DNA of 6,909 nt from Chitinophagaceae bacterium (GCA_003489485.1 DNMB01000148.1:1-6909); one strand, 5' to 3'; shown: positions 1 through 6,861, counted from the stretch's first letter. Notes: generated from the sequence alone by a model not told the origin. Made by a program: numbers and translations.

Positions 1-2795
1 AATCCGATCACCGTCAGAACCGCTGCAATAAAGTGCTGGTCGATCTCGAGCGGGAAGGGAACCAGATCTTTGGCGAATGAGAAAACGATCAGCGTAACCA
101 GTACGTCGTGCAAAAGGGCTACGATAGTTCCCAGTGAGTAACGCCAATCGCGGAAACGGATAAAGATGTACAAGAAGATCACCAGCAGTGCGAATAAAGT
201 AGCCTTGACCGCTCCAGACTTTAGGTCGTCTGAGATGGTGGGTAATACTTTTTTGGTCTGCGGAATGTATCTGTCGGATTTAAACTCTTGAAAGCTGATT
301 CCGGCAGGCATGTAATTCTTGAGTCCTTCGTATAATTTGTACTCAACGATCGAATCGGCAACGGGGCCGCGCGTGTCCTTGATGAGATACGAAGTGGTGA
401 TATCGAGTTTTGAATTGTCTCCAATGGTCTTGATGATGGTATTTTCTCCTTCAAAGACCTGGTTCAACTCTCCTCTGATCTTTTCTACTTCTACGGGTTG
501 GGGGAACTGTACCGTAAAGCTTCTTCCTCCGTTAAACTCCACACCATAGTTGAATCCGTTAAAGAACGAGCCGATACCACCGATCAGAACGACAACTGAG
601 ATCACATAGGCGATCTTTCTGTATTCGATGAACTTATACTGGGCATGCTGAAAGATCTTTCTTGAGATGCCGGTAAAGTATTCAACGTGTTTTTTCTTGT
701 TGGTGAACATATCGCTGACCCAGCGGCTAACGAGGATACCACAGAACAAAGACAACAGAAGACCCAAAATCTGAGTGGTCGCAAATCCTTTTACAGGACC
801 CAATCCAAAATAGAAAAGGATGATAGCAGTAAGAAGGGTCGTAACGTGACCATCGAGAACGGGAGGCAGTGAGCGGCTATACCCATCATTGATGGCGGTA
901 AGATATCCCTTTCCTTTTTTCAATTCTTCTTTGATGCGCTCATAGATCACCACGTTGGTATCGACCGCCATACCGATGGTCAGTACCAGACCCGCAATAC
1001 CGGGAGCAGTTAAGGTCGCACCCAATCCGGCGAGAATGCCTACGGTAAAGAGCAAGTTCAGAATAAGGGCAACGTTAGCGATCCATCCGCTGGTGTTGTA
1101 ATAAAGCAACATCAACATAAAGATGACCACAAACGAAATGATAAAGCTCAGCGATCCGCCTTGAACAGCTTCCTCTCCAAGCGTGGGACCTACTTGTTGT
1201 TCTTGTACGATCTTGGCAGGAGCAGGCAGCTTTCCGATCTTTAAAATATTGGCCAGGTCGGCAGCTTCTTGCTGTGAATAGCTACCCGTGATGGATGATA
1301 CGCCGTTAGGGATCGCGTTGATCACATTAGGGGCCGAGAATACGATATTGTCAAGTACGATGGCAATAGGATTACCTACGTTTTCTTCTGTCATTCTTTT
1401 CCAGATGGCAGCTCCTGCGGGACGCATGGTCATCTCGATCTGTACCTTACCGTATTGGTCAAAGTCTTGGCGGGCATCAGCGATCGCATCGCCTTCGAGT
1501 TTGGCTTGTGTACGGTTGTACGTTTTTAAGCCATACAAGGGCACAGCTGTGGCGGCAACACCATTCTTGTCTTTTTCGGCTACGCCATAAGCCCAAACGA
1601 CATCAGATGGAAAATTAGCTTTGAATTCATCGAGGTAAATGCGGAACTGTGCGGTATCGCGAACGTTCACCATACCAATGGCGGCGGGGTAGGCTATGCC
1701 ACCTTTTTCATCTTGAAAAGGCTGTGCGAACAGCAGGTATTTGTCGATGGTATTTGCCTGAGTGGCTGCCGTAACGGTCTGGGCTTTGTTCGTGTCGGTC
1801 TTGGTAGTGCCAATGGCGGCAGAAAGTGTTTTTGTTTTGGCGGTGTCGTTGCTTTTTGCAATAGCGGCATTGCTATCGGGAGCCAGTGTAGTATCTTTTT
1901 GGGCGGCGCTGCTATCGGTCTTTCCGCCATACTTGGCGTTAAAGGCATTCACCGTACGCTGCCAGGAACTAGCATAGCTGTTGTTCTTGAGCGTGTAGAC
2001 TTCCCAGAACTGCAGGTTGGCAGTACTTTGTAATAATTTTCTTACGCGGTCTTTGTCTTTGATACCGGGTAACTCAACATTGATCAGTCCTCTGTTAGGT
2101 ATGGGATTGATAGAGGGTTGGGCTACGCCGAATTGATCGATACGAGTTGTAAGACGGTCAAAGGTCAGATCAAAGGCCGAACGGGCTTGTTGGCGGATGT
2201 AGACCTCCACCTCTTGGTCGGTCGAGCCGATATTGATCGCATTGGAGCTGCCTCCGGAAAATAGGGTAGCGAGTGCACGGGTAGGTTCAAGCTTTTTGTA
2301 TTCCTGAATAAAAAGAGTAATAAAATCCGCATCACTGTTTGCTTTGCGTTGATCGGCGTTTTGCAGCGCCTTCAAGAAATTGGGGTCGGTCGTATTGTTC
2401 GCCAGCGAGCGAAGCAATCCTGACATCTCCACCTCGAGGGTAACGTTCATTCCTCCTTGCAAGTCGAGTCCCAAGTTCAATTCTTCTTCTTTGGCTTTTT
2501 TGTAGCTCATGGCACCGTTGATGCCATAGGTTACCGTACTGTTCTCGTCCGCTTTGATGAGGCTGTCACGATATTGTGTCAGTCGTCTGTCGAGGAACTC
2601 CTGCCAAAGGGCTTGCGAATCTTTGTTGCCAGGGTACTTGGCACTGGCCAGCGGGTAGGACGACTTAATATACTGGGTGGCCTTCTCTTCGGCTTTCTTT
2701 TCAAAATTGCGGACCAGCCAGGTAAAAGAAAGCTGGTACAGCGAATAAATGATGAGCAGGACGGTGAAAAAACGAACCAGACCTTTGAGTTGCAT
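1..2795 (-). CDS. secDF: Protein translocase subunit SecDF (SecD-SecF fusion), 3' end cut by the window edge
   Basis: SecDF is an inner-membrane, proton-driven accessory of the SecYEG translocon that helps pull secreted proteins across. The ATG at 2795-2793 begins MQLKGLVRFF and leads into TM1 (about residues 6-28). GLDLQGG, the SecD D1 signature, is at 109-115, followed by the large periplasmic P1 domain. The SecD membrane half (about 547-692) contains GMAVDTNVVIYERI, whose D612 corresponds to the conserved proton-path aspartate of the family. The SecF half begins with TM7 (728-745) and YGVEFNGG (750-757), and continues through a short periplasmic domain and the ALLHDV motif (H896). The window ends at residue 931, just where the SecF GYS-ND motif is expected, so the last membrane segments lie outside. 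No frameshift or internal stop was seen. Two oddities are a low-complexity insert in P1 (about 291-350) and DGHVTT where DANVTT is usual. The fused form is common in Bacteroidota. Family identity is secure. Confidence 0.96.
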   Translation of the reverse strand, partial: MQLKGLVRFFTVLLIIYSLYQLSFTWLVRNFEKKAEEKATQYIKSSYPLASAKYPGNKDSQALWQEFLDRRLTQYRDSLIKADENSTVTYGINGAMSYKKAKEEELNLGLDLQGGMNVTLEVEMSGLLRSLANNTTDPNFLKALQNADQRKANSDADFITLFIQEYKKLEPTRALATLFSGGSSNAINIGSTDQEVEVYIRQQARSAFDLTFDRLTTRIDQFGVAQPSINPIPNRGLINVELPGIKDKDRVRKLLQSTANLQFWEVYTLKNNSYASSWQRTVNAFNAKYGGKTDSSAAQKDTTLAPDSNAAIAKSNDTAKTKTLSAAIGTTKTDTNKAQTVTAATQANTIDKYLLFAQPFQDEKGGIAYPAAIGMVNVRDTAQFRIYLDEFKANFPSDVVWAYGVAEKDKNGVAATAVPLYGLKTYNRTQAKLEGDAIADARQDFDQYGKVQIEMTMRPAGAAIWKRMTEENVGNPIAIVLDNIVFSAPNVINAIPNGVSSITGSYSQQEAADLANILKIGKLPAPAKIVQEQQVGPTLGEEAVQGGSLSFIISFVVIFMLMLLYYNTSGWIANVALILNLLFTVGILAGLGATLTAPGIAGLVLTIGMAVDTNVVIYERIKEELKKGKGYLTAINDGYSRSLPPVLDGHVTTLLTAIILFYFGLGPVKGFATTQILGLLLSLFCGILVSRWVSDMFTNKKKHVEYFTGISRKIFQHAQYKFIEYRKIAYVISVVVLIGGIGSFFNGFNYGVEFNGGRSFTVQFPQPVEVEKIRGELNQVFEGENTIIKTIGDNSKLDITTSYLIKDTRGPVADSIVEYKLYEGLKNYMPAGISFQEFKSDRYIPQTKKVLPTISDDLKSGAVKATLFALLVIFLYIFIRFRDWRYSLGTIVALLHDVLVTLIVFSFAKDLVPFPLEIDQHFIAAVLTVIG
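1740..1925 (-). repeat. Low-complexity Ala/Thr/Asp/Lys segment of SecDF P1, with a short imperfect direct repeat
   Basis: Residues about 291-350 of SecDF are almost entirely A, T, D, S, K, N and Q. Within this stretch a 16-bp unit occurs twice in frame (1864-1879 and 1903-1918), 14 of 16 bases identical and 39 bp apart. The copies encode DSNAA (307-311) and DSSAA (294-298). The composition suggests a disordered periplasmic linker expanded by local duplication, lying between two conserved blocks of the P1 domain. The function is unknown and it may be only a flexible tether. Confidence 0.6.
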
Positions 2796-2828
2796 ACGAT
2801 GGTTGATTTACTGAATTTTTAAGGACGG

Positions 2829-2860
2829 CAAAGATAGCTTTTTTAGGGAAAGTCCCCCAA
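2829..2860 (-). promoter_or_regulatory. Likely secDF promoter (Bacteroidota-type)
   Basis: On the minus strand TATCTTTG (2836-2829) matches the Bacteroidota -7 consensus TAnnTTTG exactly. A TTG at 2860-2858 lies 21 bp upstream, within the spacing reported for the -33 element in this phylum. Transcription would begin a few bases after 2829, giving a leader of roughly 25-30 nt before the secDF ATG. No Shine-Dalgarno sequence is visible ahead of that ATG, which is usual for the phylum. Confidence 0.6.
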
Positions 2861-2933
2861 TAAAAACCCGGCAGTACCCTCTGATTTTTAAATCCTTACC
2901 CAATTGTGTTTTGTGTTGTATTTTGGGAGCAAG

Positions 2934-4196
2934 ATGAAAAGGCCCTCTTTGTTTTTTTCGCTGCTGATTCTGTGCTCGTTAAGTCAATTTTTACGGGCGC
3001 AGCAGCCTCCCATACCACTTGCAAGTGCTGAGAAAAAAATAGCCAACAAAGCTGGCAAAAATTTGATATACAATGTTTTAAAAAGAAGCGAGGATAGTCT
3101 TTTGCGTTGCCTGGCCGACACCCCTTCTCGCTGGGAGATTCAGGTTATTTATACCCCGGTAAAGAAAAGCGGAAAACGCCCCTCTCAGTTTCGGGACCAC
3201 CACTTTAATGTAGATCCCGACCGCTACCATTACCCGGCCTCTACGGTCAAATTTCCTATTGCCATTTTGGCCCTGCAACGTCTTCGGGAACTCTCCATTG
3301 CGGGCCTCGATCGCAACAGCACGTTGATAACCGAAAAGGACAGGCCCCTTCAGACCGAGGTGTACAACGATCCGACCTCGCCCGACGGACGGCCCACCAT
3401 TGCGCATTACATCAAAAAGATTTTGCTGGTCAGTGATAACGATGCCTATAATCGGCTTTACGAATGGTTGGGCCAAGACTACATCAATGAGTCGTTGCAC
3501 CGCTTGGGGTATAGCAATACAGCCATCTTACACCGGCTGAGTCTGCCTTTGAGTACAGAAGAAAATCGTTACGCAAACCCCGTTCTGTTCTTTGATTCAG
3601 TGGGGCGACTGCTCTATAAGCAAGACGGCACCCAAGCCCAATACAGACCAAGGCCTTGGTCTGTAAAAATGGGAAAAGGCTATATGAGTCGCGGCATGCT
3701 GGTGAAGGAGCCCTTCGACTTTTCTTTTAAAAATCGATTGCCCTTGACCGATCTGCATCACATGGTAAGACAAATCATGTTTCCTTCTTCGGTTCCTTCG
3801 AAAAGAAGATTCTTATTGACAGAAGAAGACTTGCTTTTTTTGCGCGATTATATGAGTCGTCTTCCCTCACAAAGCGACTATCCTTCTTACGATAGCACAG
3901 AAGTGGGAGACAACTATGTAAAATTCCTTTACTACGGCGCTGCTCCCGGAAAACCCGACAGTACGCTTCGAATCTACAATAAGGTCGGTAATGCCTATGG
4001 TTTTTTGATCGATGCAGCTTGTTTCGAAGAGCTTCGCACCCGTAAAAAGTACTTGCTGAGCGCTATAATATACTGTAACAGCGACGGCATCTTCAATGAC
4101 GATCGCTATGATTACGATAGCGTGGGTTTTCCTTTTATGAAAGCGCTTGGAAGGGCGATCCGCGCAACGGCAATGCCCAAAAGCCAAACGCAATAG
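2934..4196 (+). CDS. Secreted serine hydrolase of the class A beta-lactamase-like fold
   Basis: This is a 420-residue protein with an N-terminal signal peptide: basic MKRP, a hydrophobic core to about residue 20, and probable cleavage near A22-Q23, so it should act in the periplasm or outside. The beta-lactamase/DD-peptidase motifs appear in order: SxxK as S103-T-V-K106, SDN at 167-169, and K350-V-G352 in place of KTG. SxxK-to-SDN spacing (64) is close to class A enzymes, but SDN-to-KxG is 183 residues against about 104, so roughly 80 residues are added between them. The omega-loop glutamate of class A enzymes cannot be assigned with confidence. From memory, similar proteins with GKGYM, FDF and IFND blocks are widespread in Bacteroidota and are annotated only as serine hydrolases; the substrate is unknown. 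The ATG at 2934 is chosen because it begins the signal peptide and follows GGGAG at 2925-2929; an in-frame TTG at 2904 would add ten residues ahead of it. True beta-lactamase activity is not shown. Confidence 0.88.
   Translation: MKRPSLFFSLLILCSLSQFLRAQQPPIPLASAEKKIANKAGKNLIYNVLKRSEDSLLRCLADTPSRWEIQVIYTPVKKSGKRPSQFRDHHFNVDPDRYHYPASTVKFPIAILALQRLRELSIAGLDRNSTLITEKDRPLQTEVYNDPTSPDGRPTIAHYIKKILLVSDNDAYNRLYEWLGQDYINESLHRLGYSNTAILHRLSLPLSTEENRYANPVLFFDSVGRLLYKQDGTQAQYRPRPWSVKMGKGYMSRGMLVKEPFDFSFKNRLPLTDLHHMVRQIMFPSSVPSKRRFLLTEEDLLFLRDYMSRLPSQSDYPSYDSTEVGDNYVKFLYYGAAPGKPDSTLRIYNKVGNAYGFLIDAACFEELRTRKKYLLSAIIYCNSDGIFNDDRYDYDSVGFPFMKALGRAIRATAMPKSQTQ
3642..3665. repeat. Perfect 24-bp palindrome inside the serine hydrolase gene
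   Basis: TACAGACCAAGG (3642-3653) is followed immediately by its exact reverse complement (3654-3665), with no spacer or mismatch; the flanking A-A pair ends the symmetry. It lies in frame and encodes YRPRPWSV (residues 237-244), inside the extra region between SDN and KVG. In RNA it could form a 10-bp stem with a GGCC loop. The downstream AAAAAT is not a T-run, so it does not look like a plus-strand intrinsic terminator. The role is unknown. Confidence 0.9.
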
Positions 4197-4235
4197 TTTG
4201 TCGTAACTTGCCTATTATTAAAAGCCGATCCTGCT

Positions 4236-5432
4236 ATGGCACTCTCTAGTTTTTTAGATCGATTCAACGAACCCGAAACGCTTCGCATGGCCCAGCTGGG
4301 TCGAGAGCTGAGGGCCCGGGGTATAGACGTGATTGACATGAGCCTTGGTGAACCCGATTTTGATACACCCGACCATATTAAGCAGGCGGCCATCACGGCC
4401 ATTCAAGAGAACTGGACACATTACACGCCCGTGGCCGGCTTGCCCGATCTGCGGCAAGCGGTTTGTCATAAACTAAAAAGAGATAATCACCTCGACTATT
4501 TGCCCGAGCAGATCGTGGTATCGACCGGTGCCAAGCAAAGTCTTGCCAATGTTATTCTCTCGTTGGTAGACGAGGGGCAAGAAGTTATCATTCCCACCCC
4601 TTATTGGGTCACCTATAGCGAGCTCGTTAAGATCGCAAGAGGAAAGGTGGTGGAGATACGCACCACTCCCGAAAGCGGATTTAAGATATCGCCTCGGCAA
4701 CTACGCGATGCCATGGGGCCATCCACCAAGGTTTTTATGTTTTCCTCTCCCTGTAATCCCAGCGGAGCGGTCTACACAAAAGAAGAGTTGGCCGAACTCG
4801 TTGCAGTCTTCGAAGAATATCCCGATGTGTACATCATCTCAGATGAGATCTACGAGTATATCAATTTTATGGGGGCTCATTGCAGCATCGCCTCTTTCTC
4901 TTCCATTAAGGATCGTGTTATCATCATCAATGGGCTGAGCAAAGGATTTGCCATGACCGGTTGGCGATTGGGTTATATGGCCGCGCCACTGGCCATTGCA
5001 AAAGCTTGCGAAAAGGTGCAGGGGCAATTTACCAGCGGCGCCAACTCCATTACTCAAAAAGCTGCCGTGGCCGCTCTTACGGCCGATCTGCGACCCACCC
5101 ATGAGATGGTCGACGAATTTTCTAAAAGAAGGGAGTTGGTCTTGGAATTGATCAAGTCCATACCGGGTATCGTGTGTCCTTCACCGGCCGGTGCTTTTTA
5201 TGTGTTTCCGGATATGAGCCATTATTTCGGCATGACCGATGGCGAAACGATCATTCGCAATGCCGCCGATCTGAGTATGTACTTGCTCAATAAAGCACAT
5301 GTATCTTCTGTAATGGGAGATGCGTTTGGAGAGCCTCGTTGTGTTCGGTTTTCTTTTGCCAACAGCCGCAGCAAGATCATGGAGGGGTGGAAAAGGATCA
5401 GTGAGGCATTGGCTGCGCTGCGAGTTGCATGA
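4236..5432 (+). CDS. Pyridoxal-phosphate-dependent class I aminotransferase (aspartate aminotransferase-like, subgroup I-beta)
   Basis: The 398-residue protein is full length for fold-type I aminotransferases, which move an amino group from an amino acid to a 2-oxo acid in the cytosol using PLP. Visible landmarks are SLGEPDFDTP (36-45), the substrate-side YTPVAGLPDLR (63-73), STGAKQSL (96-103), PTPYWVTY (120-127), SPCNPSG (171-177, N174), SDEIYE with D203 and Y206 contacting PLP, the Schiff-base lysine K236 in SKGFAMTGWRLGY, and R371 in VRFSFA, which binds the substrate carboxylate. All catalytic positions are intact. The pattern fits the Thermus/Bacillus-type aspartate aminotransferase group, but specificity (aspartate, prephenate, aromatic or alanine) cannot be read from sequence alone, so no symbol is given. 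The ATG at 4236 lacks a clear Shine-Dalgarno sequence. The gene starts 39 bp after the serine hydrolase stop and may be co-transcribed with it. Its last 35 bp overlap the 3' end of the opposing coaE. Confidence 0.95.
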   Translation: MALSSFLDRFNEPETLRMAQLGRELRARGIDVIDMSLGEPDFDTPDHIKQAAITAIQENWTHYTPVAGLPDLRQAVCHKLKRDNHLDYLPEQIVVSTGAKQSLANVILSLVDEGQEVIIPTPYWVTYSELVKIARGKVVEIRTTPESGFKISPRQLRDAMGPSTKVFMFSSPCNPSGAVYTKEELAELVAVFEEYPDVYIISDEIYEYINFMGAHCSIASFSSIKDRVIIINGLSKGFAMTGWRLGYMAAPLAIAKACEKVQGQFTSGANSITQKAAVAALTADLRPTHEMVDEFSKRRELVLELIKSIPGIVCPSPAGAFYVFPDMSHYFGMTDGETIIRNAADLSMYLLNKAHVSSVMGDAFGEPRCVRFSFANSRSKIMEGWKRISEALAALRVA

Positions 5433-6000
5433 GTTTGTCGTGCAGTGAAAGCACCTGGGGTAGCAGACCAACTCGTTCATCATTGACAATCACAAAATCA
5501 CAAAGCTTTAGTTTGATCGTATCCTGCAATTGAGTGGCCATTCTTTTTATTACATCTTCTTGGCTAAGGTTATCGCGTTGCATGACCCGTTTGATGCGCA
5601 AGTGTACCGGTGCCGAAACGCCGATCACATAATCGAGACCCTCTGCGGCACCACTTTCGAATAACAGGGCCGCCTCTCGCAGTGCATAGGCTGCATGTTG
5701 TTTCGATAGCCAAACATTGGCATCGGCAATGGTTGCTGGGTGTACAATTTGATTAAGCTGTTCTCTCTTCTCGGGGTCCTGAAAGACCAGCGAGGCCAGA
5801 TAAGCTTTGTTGAGCGTTCCGTCTTTGTAGCAAGATTCACCAAAGAGATCGATGAGCGCTTTCTTCAGTTCGGGGTCGTCGTTCATCAGCCGCTTGGCGG
5901 CATCGTCGGCATAGTAGACCGGAATACCCAGGGTTTCAAAAATCCGGGCCACGGTGGTTTTGCCACTGCCAATTCCGCCAGTAAGGCCAATGCGAAGCAT
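5398..6000 (-). CDS. coaE: Dephospho-CoA kinase
   Basis: CoaE phosphorylates the 3'-hydroxyl of the dephospho-CoA ribose with ATP, the last step of coenzyme A synthesis, in the cytosol. The 200-residue length is normal for the family. The N-terminus MLRIGLTGGIGSGKTT contains the Walker A P-loop GGIGSGKT (8-15). The YADD motif at 30-33 carries the conserved acidic pair, IVHP at 85-88 is the family signature, and ALLFESG matches the usual PLLFE block. The C-terminal RMATQLQ and DFVIVND stretches match the lid and the adenine-side part of the family. The ATG at 6000-5998 is 2 bp beyond the yajC stop, implying translational coupling and one operon with yajC and the DUF1573 gene. The last 35 bp, ending at the TGA at 5400-5398, run antisense to the end of the aminotransferase gene. 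Confidence 0.96.
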   Translation of the reverse strand: MLRIGLTGGIGSGKTTVARIFETLGIPVYYADDAAKRLMNDDPELKKALIDLFGESCYKDGTLNKAYLASLVFQDPEKREQLNQIVHPATIADANVWLSKQHAAYALREAALLFESGAAEGLDYVIGVSAPVHLRIKRVMQRDNLSQEDVIKRMATQLQDTIKLKLCDFVIVNDERVGLLPQVLSLHDKLMQLAAQPMPH

Positions 6001-6002
6001 AT

Positions 6003-6341
6003 TTATTTTTTCTCGGTAGCGGCCGGCTTGTTAAGTGCCGTCGTCCAATCCATGCTGATGGCAGATTTTTCGATCTTGAGATAGCTTCCGGGGCTGGTCT
6101 CGATCGAGAGGGTCGTGCCGTCTTCGTTTACCTTGTTGATGGTGGCATGAATGCCGGCGATGGTAACGATCTTATCTCCCTTGTTAAGGTTATCGATAAA
6201 TGTTTTTTGGCTTTTGGCACGTTGCGCTTGAGGGCGAATAAAGAACAACCAAAATACCAAGATCATCAGACCCAGAAACACGAATTGAAATCCTCCAAAA
6301 CCGGGTTGAGCAGGGGCTTGTAGCAAATAGAAAGAATACAT
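6003..6341 (-). CDS. yajC: Preprotein translocase subunit YajC
   Basis: YajC is a small inner-membrane protein that associates with SecDF and the Sec holotranslocon; it is generally dispensable. The 112-residue product has a Gly/Pro/Gln-rich N-terminus, one membrane segment (about 18-35), then the family hallmark FFIRPQ (33-38) followed by a basic stretch QRAKSQK. The cytosolic part has GDKIVTIAGIHATI (55-68), matching the family block GD-V-T-GGIHG-I with AGIHA in place of GGIHG. The C-terminus ends in a lysine-rich tail. The ATG at 6341-6339 has no Shine-Dalgarno sequence. It lies 11 bp after the DUF1573 gene and 2 bp before coaE. Unlike the E. coli yajC-secD-secF arrangement, here it is separated from secDF by three genes and is on the same strand. 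Confidence 0.95.
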   Translation of the reverse strand: MYSFYLLQAPAQPGFGGFQFVFLGLMILVFWLFFIRPQAQRAKSQKTFIDNLNKGDKIVTIAGIHATINKVNEDGTTLSIETSPGSYLKIEKSAISMDWTTALNKPAATEKK

Positions 6342-6352
6342 AAAGGGAGTTT

Positions 6353-6832
6353 TTATTTTTTATCGGTTACTTCTGCTTTGAACACAAGGGTATGTTCTCG
6401 ACTAGGCTTGGTGTTGGCCGTTACGAACACCTGTTTTAAGATAAAGCCACTGCCACTTCCATTGAACTTGGCCCTGATCGTACCGGTTTGCCCGGGGGCA
6501 AAGGGTTGTTCCGGTTTTTCGGGGATGGTGCATCCGCAGGTGGCGCCCACGTTCTCAATAATGAGCGGAAGTTGTCCGCTGTTGCGAAATCGCCAAGTGA
6601 TCTCAATTTCTTTTCCGGGCACGAGCTTTCCTAATTCTTTTTCGATCGGGTCTATCCATTCAATCGTCGTAAAGGTGGTCGTGTCGTATGTTACCGTGTC
6701 GGCCGGCGCGGTAACCAGTGCGGTAGCGTCTACTGTTTGTCCAGCGGCATCGGTCGCAGGTACAGATGGGGTTTGTTTGCAAGCGGCCGCCAACAGTAGG
6801 GCGGCACTGGCTATTGCGATAATTTTTTTCAT
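6353..6832 (-). CDS. DUF1573 domain-containing lipoprotein
   Basis: The 159-residue product begins with a lysine-plus-hydrophobic signal (MKKIIAIASAALLLAAAC) and a probable lipidated cysteine C18; the -3 position is alanine rather than the preferred leucine, so lipidation is likely but not certain. A Thr/Ala/Asp-rich tether (about 20-53) leads to a single DUF1573 domain (about 60-157). This is an immunoglobulin-like beta fold with the family features WRFRNSG (80-86) and ATCGCTIPE (97-105, with C99 and C101), then PFAPGQ and VTANTKPS. The molecular function of DUF1573 proteins is not established; they are abundant in Bacteroidota. The two close cysteines could form a disulfide or bind metal, which is inference. 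It appears to be the first gene of the string leading to yajC and coaE. From memory, the same gene order recurs in other Bacteroidota. Confidence 0.9.
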   Translation of the reverse strand: MKKIIAIASAALLLAAACKQTPSVPATDAAGQTVDATALVTAPADTVTYDTTTFTTIEWIDPIEKELGKLVPGKEIEITWRFRNSGQLPLIIENVGATCGCTIPEKPEQPFAPGQTGTIRAKFNGSGSGFILKQVFVTANTKPSREHTLVFKAEVTDKK

Positions 6833-6853
6833 GTTTATCTAGGATACTGTTTG

Positions 6854-6861
6854 CAAATTTA
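6854..6861 (-). promoter_or_regulatory. Candidate -7 element for the DUF1573-yajC-coaE operon
   Basis: On the minus strand TAAATTTG (6861-6854) fits the Bacteroidota -7 consensus TAnnTTTG and is followed by C, as is common. It stands 21 bp upstream of the DUF1573 ATG. No proper -33 TTG is found at the usual distance; the closest is TCG (6884-6882) with a 20-bp spacer. The assignment therefore rests on one element plus its position ahead of the first gene of a tight cluster. Confidence 0.4.

Noticed and set aside
1481..1490. GCGATCGC octamer, the cyanobacterial HIP1 word
   Set aside because: I noticed a single copy only and the gene content is not cyanobacterial; it fits chance in GATC-rich coding sequence.
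1713..2033. Plus-strand open frames encoding hydrophobic Gly/Ala/Val-rich proteins opposite secDF
   Set aside because: They are antisense shadows of the low-complexity Ala/Thr/Asp part of SecDF; they have no recognisable domain or ribosome binding site.
2846..2857. GGGA-AAG-TCCC hairpin as a terminator between secDF and the hydrolase
   Set aside because: The stem is only 4 bp, no T-run follows on either strand, and the genes diverge here so no terminator is expected.
2904..2933. Ten-residue N-terminal extension of the serine hydrolase from a TTG start
   Set aside because: The signal peptide begins cleanly at the ATG at 2934, which has GGGAG just upstream; the extension would put a hydrophobic, Cys-containing stretch before the basic n-region.
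2976..2987. Lipobox at Cys14 of the serine hydrolase
   Set aside because: The sequence LILC lacks the small residue required at -1, so ordinary signal peptidase I cleavage near A22 is more likely.
3078..3500. A 140-codon minus-strand open frame opposite the serine hydrolase
   Set aside because: The plus-strand gene has intact catalytic motifs and a signal peptide, while the opposite frame resembles no family I know.
4192..4215. TAGTTTG and TAACTTGC as a promoter for the aminotransferase gene
   Set aside because: The first has a one-base gap instead of two and the second has two mismatches; neither has a TTG at suitable spacing, so co-transcription with the upstream gene is as likely.
6378..6842. 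A 154-codon plus-strand open frame opposite the DUF1573 gene
   Set aside because: The minus-strand frame carries a lipoprotein signal and DUF1573 motifs; the plus-strand frame has a composition typical of an antisense shadow.
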